Positions 25,873 to 34,980 of a DNA stretch of 64,000 bases are shown in pieces. This DNA comes from Sipunculus nudus (Eukaryota; Annelida; Sipuncula; Golfingiida; Sipunculidae), in assembly GCA_026874595.1 (NCBI GenBank), contig CM049313.1:48037659-48101658 (forward strand), in the 5' to 3' direction. A program made the translations under genes and the position numbers. How positions within the stretch are numbered: position 1 is the stretch's first letter; every line of letters starts with the position of its first letter. The notes under the pieces are model-generated. The model made no database searches. It was not told the origin of the DNA and saw nothing but the letters and a program-made list of their open reading frames with translations.

Positions 25873-26000
25873 AAAGTGCTCGATACATAAAAGTAGAGCT
25901 GCTATAATTTCATAAATACAATATTGCATAACTGTCACTACCCGCAGGTTTCGTGATCACTCTGTACTCATTAGGTCACCCTGGAATTATATATATATAT

Positions 26001-26038
<38 letters not shown>

Positions 26039-27135
26039 TACAATTCATATAATATATTAAATGGATTTCAATTTCGGAAGGGAAGCATATGCCATAACAT
26101 CTGTTGTATATAAAAATGAAATCGGCATTAGTATGAATTTTGCCGTAACTTTATCAAAACTAAATCATGCAAAAGGTTATGTTAAGGTTATCTTTGGAAT
26201 ATTTTGTCATTATCCGTAATCCTATTCATCTTCATTTATTTTGTGAACACAGATCAGTCAATCAATCAACCGTAGATTAATTAATCCATCATTCGGTGCT
26301 CACCGTTCGGCCCATTGTACCGTTAAAGAACAATAGTATTTGTCATATCGCGAAATATATAAAATGAAGGAAAGTGTCTTAAATTATATAAAAATAAGAA
26401 AGTTCCTAGAACCGTTTTGGAGGCTGCTATCGAGGCTTGTCGCATGTGTCTTATTTCACTTTACAAAACCCTGGAGGAAGACTCCGTCACGGGCAGTGCA
26501 CATGCTCGATAAAAGGTTTTTTAATTAAGCAACTTAATTGTTATATATTTCAATACTGCGAGATACATTTAAGCTTCATGTCACAGAGAAATGTCCGAGA
26601 GCAGCTTAATTGAGCTCAGGGGAATCGCGCCTTAGATGTTTTGTTGGTTATTCAAATCAGAACCGTTTAAAATGCCCTAAACACGATATATACGGACGCC
26701 CTATTATATTGTTGATAATGTTACATTCAGATATTAAAATTATATTCAAACGAAAAAACCCAGTGAATTTGTAATAGTTTTTCAACCCGCATATCACTAG
26801 TATAAGTATTTATAGTAAATATAAAGTATAAATATATAGAGTTTATTTATATTTGTTACAAGGGCCTTTCCCCAACCCATCATTTTATATGATATTGAGG
26901 ATTGCCTTTCCCGGTGCTATTCCCCTCAATGTGGTAAATTTCAATGGTATTTGAAAAGTATTTTTTTTTAAACTGTTGAGAAATTGCACAGCTTAGAAAC
27001 GTGACCCTTATATCTACGATAAAGGTAAGCCATATCAACACGCATAGCAATTAAAAAAACTGCTATTTATCAGTCGAGAAAAAACAACACTTCTGGATAT
27101 GATCTCTCGTATGAAACCCTTCCGCAAACCTCTGT
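25514..27135. repeat. AT-rich stretch with (TA)n microsatellites, copy 1
   Basis: (TA)n at 25614-25674, 25841-25869 and 25988-26038. A ~25 bp phrase, 'gaattcaatttcg' then 'agggaagcatatgcca', occurs at 25684 and, as 'ggatttcaatttcgg' with the same continuation, at 26063. This suggests a small dispersed or duplicated sequence around the microsatellites. The 62-codon frame at 26340-26528 is interrupted by a stop and indels in copy 2. Nothing else is recognisable. Confidence 0.6.
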
Positions 27136-27149
27136 CCCTAGCCCCGTTT

Positions 27150-27186
27150 ACTCTCTCTGTCTCTCCCTGCCTCTCTCTCTCCTCTC

Positions 27187-27229
<43 letters not shown>
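27150..27229 (+). repeat. (CT)n microsatellite, copy 1
   Basis: CT-rich tract ending in about 20 uninterrupted CT units. Copy 2 (54688-54775) is longer. Minus-strand ORFs here (RERERER) are artefacts of the repeat. Confidence 0.95.
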
Positions 27230-27232
<3 letters not shown>

Positions 27233-27498
27233 GTTTACGTGTTATTGTAATAAAATGTATACTGAATGATAAACAGGTAACAGAATATATTCTGAATGAT
27301 ACACAGGTAGCACGGATGCATATTAGATAACCACTCGCCTCTTGAAGAAGGTATGTTCTTAAATGATCATGAGGCGGAGATTTCCTGGGGCTAGTAGCTA
27401 GTGAATTACATACCATAATGGTTATGAAACTAAAGAAACGTTTGCCAATTATTTGACAACTCAGTCAATTTATCAAAAGCTGACCGTCGGGCAGGCAC

Positions 27499-28531
27499 TA
27501 GGCCCCTGCGCGGGGCGGGTTTTGACCCGCAGCCAGCGGGGGCCCGTAACCCGCGGTCCCCTGCGGGCCCCCGCATAGGAATCTTTGCGGGGCGTGACGG
27601 GCTACATCTAAGAAAGTGCGGGCGGGGCGGGCTGAAATGAGTCTATGCGGAGCGGGCCGGGCTGCGCGTTGATGATCTGGCAGTTCAGTAAAAATATGAA
27701 TATAAAATTATACTTAAAAAAAACAATCATTTTAAGAAATTGGTGTTTCTGTAAAAAATGTTTTCAGGTGTCGTAACAATAGTAATATGAAAAGATAAAT
27801 TTGAAAAAAAAAAATTATTCCTGTTAATGCCTTACACTGACTGACAGTTGTAACACACTATGCAAATCTGTCTTTAATTATTATTACGTCAATTTGTTAT
27901 ACAAAATAGATGATACATCCTTAATCTGAAATCTAGACTTTAAACAATTATCCTTGCAATGGAAGCTGGTCATTACTTTGCATAAAGTTACCTGGCCTGA
28001 TGATGTATATGGACTGTAACCCTGTACACATATTATATAATATGGCTGGGAGTGAAGCAAGGGCTCGATTACCTTTGATCTTGTAATAGACAGTTTGTGG
28101 CTTCAGCTGGCTGTGTAGGTGACTCAGTTGACCTGGAACTGCACAAAGCCTAAGGTGGACTCCTTTTCTAATTGTAAATTTTTCATTCCAATCATCAAAC
28201 ATTTCATATATATCAATAATAAGCGTGTCTGATATATGTGCTGTAAAATATCTTGATATGTAAACCTTTGGATCCGAAAACTATTTTTAATTATTTTCCG
28301 GGCTGGCCTGCGGGCCGGAAACTTGAAAAACGCGGGGCGGGGCGGGTGCGGGCTGAAAGAAAATTTTTGTAGGACGAGTGCGGGCTGAAAGAAAATTTTT
28401 GTAGGACGAGTGCGGGCTGAAAGAACTGCGGGGCGGGGCGGGCTGAATTTATTTCTTTGATTGCTGGGCGGGCTGACAGAGCATGATGCGGGGCGGGTGC
28501 GGGTTCAATTTTCAGCCCTCGCAGGGCCCTA
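27499..28531. mobile_element. Non-autonomous hAT-type element, copy 1
   Basis: Ends TAGGCCCCTGCG (left) and, read inverted, TAGGGCCCTGCG (right), 11 of 12 matching. Left flank is GCAGGCAC. The right flank retains only GTAG before a 7 bp deletion, whereas copy 2 keeps a perfect 8 bp duplication. Both ends are dense in GCGGGCTGAAA and GGGGCGGG motifs, strikingly GC-rich against AT-rich surroundings, and able to form strong hairpins. A 32 bp unit starting GTGCGGGCTGAAAG is doubled at 28346-28409 but single in copy 2. An 84-codon minus-strand frame (27948-28202) is conserved but unrecognised. No hAT dimerisation domain is seen. Confidence 0.85.
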
Positions 28532-30180
28532 GTAGTTGATAGGTTGATATTGATATTAGTCAAATTGTACTTATTTAGACATAACACGAACTGTTTATAA
28601 AAGCGATTTTTAACTGTGTGGATATAAAATTATTGAGTAATTTTCCATATCTTGGAACAGCCCTTTGACAGGCCTATCCATGATCCGCAAGAGTGCCCCC
28701 CCCCCCCCCTTGGAGTACTGTTACTGAGCCTATGTAAGAAATTCTCGAAGCTGAAGGTAACAGTTTGCTAAAATTTCATAAAGAATATGTCAGGGATTTT
28801 TCAATAGTTACTTCATCCTTCCTTACATGATAGTGACATTTAGTTTAAAAAAATCAAACCCAGAAAAGCATTAAAGCACTATGGTAACAAATGATAAAAA
28901 TAAAAAAAACTGCATATGTATTGTAATATATGTGTGAACAAAATAACATGTCATATATTAAAAATATTAATTAAAAAAAATAGAAAACAGAAAAACAAGA
29001 CGAAGTGTTCATTAAATAACCCAAATAAGGATTTTTTATCATTATTATTATAACTGTTATTATTAATATTATTCGATAAACAGTAGTTTAAACATGGGTC
29101 CATAACAATAAACATGCCTTCCGGAGGACAGAGACCAGGTAATCATTTCCTCAATATTATAATGATCTACAATTGATTAATATTTTTCAAACTAGAAAAT
29201 ACACAGAGACCACATACCTCCGCCAACCTTCTTGCTCACTAGATATATTATTCGGGTCCTGATCACACTTTTGTTTGTGGTACGTGAGTAATATAATAAG
29301 CACAGGGAATATATTAACTAAAGCGAGAGAAATGGGTGTCACTGATCACCAGCTCTGAGGTTGTATCACATCTGAGCTCTGTTCGCCAGAGCAAAAGCGG
29401 CTAAATTAAAGTCATACATGTGTGCATTACCCGGCCCGAAATCCCGGCCTGTTGGAAAAAAATTTTCCTCAAGGCTCTCCCTAATGTAAGTGAATGACGA
29501 TGGTCTCACCTCGCATTCGGCTTGACAAACAAATTGCCCTAATGTCACTGATAAAGATTCCTTTGAACGAAAACATTTTGTTATGATGATTCAGATTACC
29601 AGCCTTACTGTCCACTCATGACTTTATTTTTGGTTAGGTTGCTTTTTTTGCAGAAAAACCAGTCAACGAACGGTAGTGAAATCATAACACCTCCTTGTAA
29701 TGGTATAACTTGCTGAGGTATAACCAGGTTCTCGACATTAGCGTGTTATGTTACATGTACCTATACCTGACATTTTATAATTCCCCATGCAGCTCATCAC
29801 CTCTCTGTCACGCACACACAGACAAACCCACATCAGAGGGCAACCATGCGACTGAAATTTGGAAAAAAAACTAGAACAGACAAATTCCTATGTAGAATAT
29901 TAAATGTTATGTTATGACTAACAATGCGTAATCTTTCGCTTTATTGCCTTACGTTCATTTTGTTTGAGAAACTTTTTGACCATACTTATTTCTCGGAAAT
30001 GGGAAACGGTTGGAGTTAAACAATCACTCCCAGGTTATTATGAGGTCTGTTGCGCATTATAAGTACTTTTCAAAGATTTCTTTTGTGCGAACTGGTCAGC
30101 ATATCTAACGCTACATGGTGTTTCAAAATCAGACACATAAAGAGTGCCGGATCAGGTGAGGTGAAAAGGATGCAGTTGCT
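28532..30180. other. Single-copy spacer, no gene recognised, copy 1
   Basis: Includes a C14 tract at 28696-28709. A 60-codon minus-strand frame (29366-29548) has an identical protein in both copies, but the whole 29,300-29,850 stretch is essentially identical at DNA level, so this says nothing about coding. 'acATGCCTTCCGG' near 29113 followed by CCAG|GTAATC could be a tiny exon but has no support. Confidence 0.4.
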
Positions 30181-30186
30181 CCGCTC

Positions 30187-30210
30187 ATTGGTCACGTGAT
30201 AGTGACATAA
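30187..30210 (+). promoter_or_regulatory. CCAAT / E-box / CRE-like cluster, copy 1
   Basis: ATTGG (inverted CCAAT) is followed at once by GTCACGTGAT, a USF/MYC/TFE-type E-box, then TGACATAA. In copy 2 the last motif is TGACGTAA, a full CRE/ATF half-site. Tight clustering of three classical promoter motifs suggests a promoter or enhancer. No TATA box or gene was identified next to it. The nearby ATG at 30257 opens only ten codons. Confidence 0.4.
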
Positions 30211-30219
30211 CACGCGGCT

Positions 30220-31640
30220 AGTTCCTTGGTCATGTAACTGTCATGTGCGATGAATCATGAAGGCGTTCTTTTGTGCGTTGCTTTTATGAAAAAAAAAGAT
30301 TATGTGTAACATATGTATTTTTACGAATGACATACGGAGTACACTAAAATAAGCTGTTGAACATTTTCTAGATATTTTCGTAAATATCATGGATTTACGC
30401 TTGTTTATCGTAAACTATCATTTAAAGTCATTTTCATCTGTTTAAATTATTATATTACATAAATTAGAGAAAGTTAAATCCAATGGAATGCCTTATTTCG
30501 TGCAAAGCAAAGTATCCATTGGACAACACATACTATATGAGCTAGTAATTAACAAAAGTCTGAATTGGACAAAATGGACAGTAATAGAGTTGACTGTTTG
30601 GGTATCTCATTTTCTGTAAGCATTAATCTAACCTAATTTCTCCACCGAACCAAAAATAGATACATTTAAAACATAAGCGATCAATATATGTATAATTACA
30701 AAGATTTTCTGTAAGGTAAAGTCCAAAAATATCGATAAATCGAGTTCAAAGTTAAAGAATCTTAGTTTTCACCTAGATTTACAAAAACGACACTGACCTC
30801 ACTCACCTCACTGACGCCCCCTGTCTTGGATGAATGGTACTGAGTGTTCGGGCCCGATGTGTGAGAAATATTTACATAAAACACAATTAACGGAGGACTT
30901 TTTCAGTATTTAAAGATTTTACTGAGAATATGTCAGACTCAGTAAGCACAACATGCGAACAATGCATGTTATTCTCCGTACCTACCTAACCTATACTTGT
31001 TACTTTGTATTCATATTCAGAAAAATAAATGAATAAATAGCGAAAAGTCATGAAATTTTCAAATTCGCATATGTGAAATATTCTGTTAAATAACATAACT
31101 GAATAGGTATAATTTTCTAATTCGTAATCGCCAGCACTGTATAATAAATTATAAACAATTTTTGTGTAGCATTATTTCTGACCATAAGTTCACAATGATT
31201 TGCCACACATTAATATTCTAATAAACCTGAATAATATCTGTCACGATGTAGCGATGAAAAGAGTACTAGAGCACTTCTAACCGAGTAATCAATTCAAACT
31301 TTACTCTGAAGTAGCCGTGTGTATATATTTGGATCAGTATAATAACACAAACGTATAAAAGCCTGTATAAATACAATATTTCTGGGATATTTTAAGCAGT
31401 GCTTAAATTTTTTCTGTGCTCTGAAATATTTCACTACAGCAAGTAATCACATACCAAATACATGCTGTCAAACGGTGTTATGCCCGAAACTACAATAAAT
31501 ACACATTTTGTATCGGTAAATAGCTGACTGTTTATATATTTAAGACAATGTTTTTATAGTGTTGTCATACCAACGGTTCCTAGAAGGTAAACCGAGTATT
31601 CGAGAATAAGCGGATCCTGGGGGACGGTCCATAGGGTCCG
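30220..31640. other. Single-copy spacer, nothing recognised, copy 1
   Basis: AT-rich DNA without long frames or repeats. It ends at a C-rich tract (31644-31659) that is shorter in copy 2. A 12 bp segment near 31,400 is absent from copy 2. Confidence 0.5.
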
Positions 31641-31904
31641 CATCCCCCCCCCCTCCCCCTTGTTCCGTAGCCGGGGACCTTTATTTTGGGTTTTGTCAAA
31701 TATCCTCTAGGGTTAGACCCCCCCTTTCCTTCATCCTAGTTCCGCTCTTGTCGAGTTTAAATTTGCTATACGTTTTAGTACTCTATACCTAGGCAATGAT
31801 TTACTGAAGAGAACGTTACGTTGATTTGCCATACAACTATGTCGTTCCATTGCATACACAACTGAATTGTTTATAATCTACATGACCTCCATGAATAAAA
31901 AATT

Positions 31905-32100
31905 ACTTATTTTCAAGAGCATTAGATAATTTGTGAACTGCTGACTCCACGCGAAAGAAACTCTTTCCGGGCGAAGCGGGTTCAATTCCTGGAGTGGCTA
32001 GGAGAATGAATTCTTGTGTTCCGTAAAAAAAACTGTGTTTTCCAGGCCCTGCGGTTTCCTCCACACTATATCTTACTGAACATATGGGCCATGTACAGTA
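31905..32100 (+). mobile_element. tRNA-derived SINE, copy 1
   Basis: A near-perfect pol III B box GGTTCAATTCC at 31979-31989 is preceded by 'agagcattagataattt', which resembles the D-arm to anticodon part of a tRNA. Some 45 bp further on, GTGTTTTCC and GCGGTTTCCTCC resemble the conserved central domain of SINE families common in marine invertebrates (Nin/Meta type). Antisense translation gives the familiar SINE artefact ATPGIEPASPG. The 5' end is not well defined. The downstream (TA)n at 32331 may mark the old tail. Both core copies have it, so insertion predates duplication. Confidence 0.6.
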
Positions 32101-32325
32101 TTTCGCATTGGTTATCACAACTATGTGTGCAATCCATGTTAAAAAAATACAGTTTAAAAAGTCATTATCCGGTTCAAGACATGAATGTTTATCGTAAAGG
32201 AAACCTCGGATCAGCAAGCCCATTGTTTGTGAGTAATAAACCAAAGATGAAAGAGCATCAAATAGTGTTATTGAGAGATAAAAGCCGGTCCCATTCATCA
32301 AATTAGTGTGGTAGCAACACCTCAG

Positions 32326-32392
<67 letters not shown>

Positions 32393-32493
32393 TATATATA
32401 TATAATAAATATTTGCATTTATGCAAATGCATAAATATATATATAAAATTAATATATATACCAATATATTTATATAATTAATATTTATATACA

Positions 32494-32585
<92 letters not shown>

Positions 32586-32864
32586 CGTATTTCCATCAAT
32601 CATCATGCATGGTAATGTGGTTCATCACGGTTGACTGACGAACGAGGAGGTTCCGCCAAGTGATCATTATTCAGATAAATACACATCGTCGCGTCCGTTC
32701 ATTGATTTATAATACACAATTAGTTTAACAAATTCCTAAATAATTACAAAGTGCTGTTCGTTAATGTAAAAACATAAATGTAAATCATTGAAAGTTCCCC
32801 TGTGTAAACAGAGATTTTTAAAGCGTAGGCTATTGCTATATTTCTATCTATGATATAAGTATGG

Positions 32865-32916
<52 letters not shown>

Positions 32917-33070
32917 CTATATATGTATATGTATATATATATAAATTGATTTTATTATTAAAATTTAACTTTAATATAAATATATGTATGCACGTTATTA
33001 TATGCTCGTTCTCTGTCTCTCGTCTGTCTGTCTCTGTCTCTCTGTCTCTCTGTCGCTCTCTCTCTATATA
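32101..33070. repeat. Microsatellite-rich segment, copy 1
   Basis: (TA)n then (CA)n at 32331-32401, (TA)n then (GA)n at 32495-32581, (TA)n at 32866-32942 and mixed CT/GTCT at 33003-33068. Between them is ordinary AT-rich sequence. ORFs of repeating YIYI or SLSL are artefacts. Confidence 0.9.
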
Positions 33071-33074
33071 TATA

Positions 33075-33146
33075 TGTCTGACATTCTAACCTGATGAGTG
33101 CAGAAAAAGGTTGCACGAAACTACGTCGTAGTAAACATGACTGACA
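33075..33146 (+). ncRNA. Type I hammerhead ribozyme motif, copy 1
   Basis: All core elements are present in order: CTGATGA (33091-33097); stem II GTGCA/TGCAC (33098-33102 with 33112-33116) closing a 9-nt loop; GAAA (33117-33120); a two-base-pair stem III AC/GT with a three-base loop; and GTC ending at 33127, the predicted self-cleavage point. Stem I can pair 33075-33090 with 33128-33146 discontinuously, TGTC with GACA at the far end, leaving internal bulges as is normal for loop-loop contacts. Very short stem III is the form known from Penelope-like elements and retrozymes. The motif is single rather than tandem and identical in both copies. Activity would give RNA with a 2',3'-cyclic phosphate end. 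Confidence 0.8.
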
Positions 33147-33149
33147 AAA

Positions 33150-33480
33150 TATGATTTTTTTTCTAATTATGTTTAATTATATATATATATATATATAAAG
33201 ACATATATATCAATAAGTAAAATAAAATAGGATTAAATATGTGTCTCCATATGTCCAAGTAACGCACTGCAAAAAAAAGTTGCAAACAAAATTTAGTAAT
33301 AATAATAAAAAATAATAATATTAAAACAAAAATGAAAATATTAATAATATATAAATTCACTTAAAATATAAATATAATTGATATATATATCATATATATA
33401 ATATATCATATATATAATTTTGTGATTATTTGAACAGATGATCACTTCAATGCATGCCCAAAACCTCGTAACGCGTTAGA
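33150..33480. repeat. AT-rich segment with TA and AAT tracts, copy 1
   Basis: (TA)n at 33178-33196 and 33380-33418 with an AATAATA-rich stretch between. No gene. Confidence 0.8.
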
Positions 33481-33491
33481 ACACGCTTTTG

Positions 33492-33650
33492 GTTAATTAG
33501 CATTAATGAACGATGCTCATCAAGTCACGGCCCGCTTGCAGTAACGGCCTAAGCTTGTTTATGGGTAACAAAACCCGGGCTTGTTGGCAATCGCTAACCC
33601 CTGCACCATTAAGGTATATTAAGAGGCCTTGGACAAGAACACCATCAGTT
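33492..33650 (+). promoter_or_regulatory. Right outward promoter-like module, copy 1
   Basis: A 34 bp upstream block starts GTTAATTAGCA and contains AATGAACGATGCT. TATATTAAGA (33615-33624) is the TATA box. TCAGTT at 33645-33650 is a textbook initiator whose A (33647) lies 32 bp after the TATA start. The ordered motifs recur, inverted, at 24457-24333. The TATA-to-Inr distance is exactly what TFIID-dependent promoters need. It points away from the core towards satellite A2, whose first monomer starts at 34126. Confidence 0.6.
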
Positions 33651-33722
33651 CACACCAGGTTCAAAATGATGTTGCATAGAACGGTCAATGCAGTTTGTGT
33701 GACACAGGAGCAGCTATGTCAG
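33647..33722 (+). other. Candidate first exon with CAG|GTAAGT donor, copy 1
   Basis: From the predicted start A at 33647 come ACACCAG, then ATG at 33666 opening MMLHRTVNAVCVTQEQLCQ in phase 0 to a consensus 5' splice site at 33722|33723. An upstream in-frame ATG at 33513 lies in the promoter and would not be transcribed. The peptide is not recognised and has no clear signal sequence. A candidate 3' splice site, 'actttttttggcag', sits about 500 bp downstream in the first satellite monomer (~34226-34239). A polyadenylation-like AATAAA at about 33814 could instead end the transcript early. Confidence 0.45.
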
Positions 33723-34073
33723 GTAAGTCGTGAGGGTTTATAGCAACTGTTATAAACATATTTATTTTTGCCAACATATATGATTTTATCTCTTGAAAAT
33801 GTTATGTGTATAAATAAAAGGTTTCCAGTGTACTTGAACACTGCGTAGCGGTTTATTCAAAAAGAGATTTATCGATTAAACTTTGCTGTAACAGATAAAA
33901 ATCTTAAAGCATCAACATGAAGTACAAAAAGGGAAACCATTATTTTCAAGGTTATTTTTTGTCCGATAACCAATTGAATAAAATTCAAATATAAATTATA
34001 ATATTGTATGAGATTATACAAATTAGGAATTTCTGGGACCAATATCACTGTTAGACGAGAAACAGAGGTAACA

Positions 34074-34076
<3 letters not shown>

Positions 34077-34125
<49 letters not shown>
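34077..34125. repeat. (TA)n at core/satellite boundary, copy 1
   Basis: The microsatellite abuts the first satellite base ('ggggttaatcgcc') with no degenerate monomer between. The left edge of the core, in contrast, decays gradually. The same join occurs at 61606-61677, where the tract is longer. Confidence 0.95.
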
Positions 34126-34127
<2 letters not shown>

Positions 34128-34980
34128 GGTTAATCGCCGAAGGTTCAACAGTAACAGCTTCTGCTGCCTAGCTGTCTATCAATATGGTGTCAAATAGAAA
34201 CTCTGTCTTAATTTCCATTGGACACTTTTTTTGGCAGTTATCCTGTGGAGCCCGAAGGCAATGGTGTATATTTTCAACTAGCACCTAGGGGTACTACAGT
34301 AAGACTGCTTCAATCCAGCCAGAATTGAAGCAGCATGAAGGTTTTAATTAATGTAATAAATCGATTAGGAACTCAGACATAATTTCAATCGGAGCCTTTT
34401 GTGGCACTTATTTCGTGGAGCCCGAAGCCACGGTTGTACTTTTAACTAGCACCTGCTGGTACAACAGTAAAATTGCTTTAATCCAGCCTGAAATGAAGCA
34501 GCATGAACATTTTATTTAATGTATAAAACAGATAAAGAACCAAAATGACAATGTTTTAAGATCGAAAGCGTTATCGGCTGATTGAGTGTAGTACCTGTGA
34601 ATGCTAATGATACATAAAAACATAAGCACCACAAGATATTGGGGTTAATCGCCAAGGTTTAAACTGTTTAGGGCATGCCGACTATAATCATGGTTTCAAT
34701 TCGGAAATCAGAGATAATTTCCATCGGAGCCTTTTGTGGCACTTATTTTGTGGAACCGGAAGCCACTGCTGTACTTTTAAACTAGCACCTGAGGGTACTA
34801 CAGTAAGACCCTTCAATCCAGCCTGAAATGAAGCAGCTTGAAGGTTTAAATTATTGTAAAGAAATGACGATAAAATAAATTAACAGTGTTTTAAGATCGA
34901 AACTGTTATCGGCTGATTGAGTCTAGCTTATTCTTGTGAATGCTAATGATGCATAGAAACATAAGCACCACAAGGTACTT

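Larger units (their letters stand above)
23506..34125. repeat. Low-copy core, copy 1 of the ~27.5 kb macro-repeat
   Basis: About 10.6 kb of mostly non-satellite, AT-rich DNA lying between outward-facing satellite arrays. It matches 51031-61677 base for base at about 99% apart from microsatellite lengths and small indels. Offset is 27,527 near the left edge, 27,547 around 25.3 kb and 27,528 near the right edge. It holds the promoter-like modules, hAT element, SINE and hammerhead listed separately. No multi-exon gene could be assembled by eye. Confidence 0.9.

Noticed and set aside
27499-27660. GC-rich block that could be read as a CpG-island promoter
   Set aside because: It is explained by the subterminal repeats of the hAT-type element, with TIRs and an 8 bp duplication.
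30257-30289. Signal-peptide-like start MKAFFCALLL after the E-box cluster
   Set aside because: It stops after ten codons in the genomic frame and no splice donor precedes the stop.
32303-32599. ORFs of YIYIYI, SLSLSL and RERERE
   Set aside because: Direct translations of (TA)n, (GA)n and (CT)n microsatellites.
33513-33743. 76-codon plus-strand ORF identical in both copies
   Set aside because: Its first half lies in the promoter module upstream of the predicted transcription start, and its end runs past a consensus splice donor. Only the 19-codon portion after 33666 is a plausible exon.
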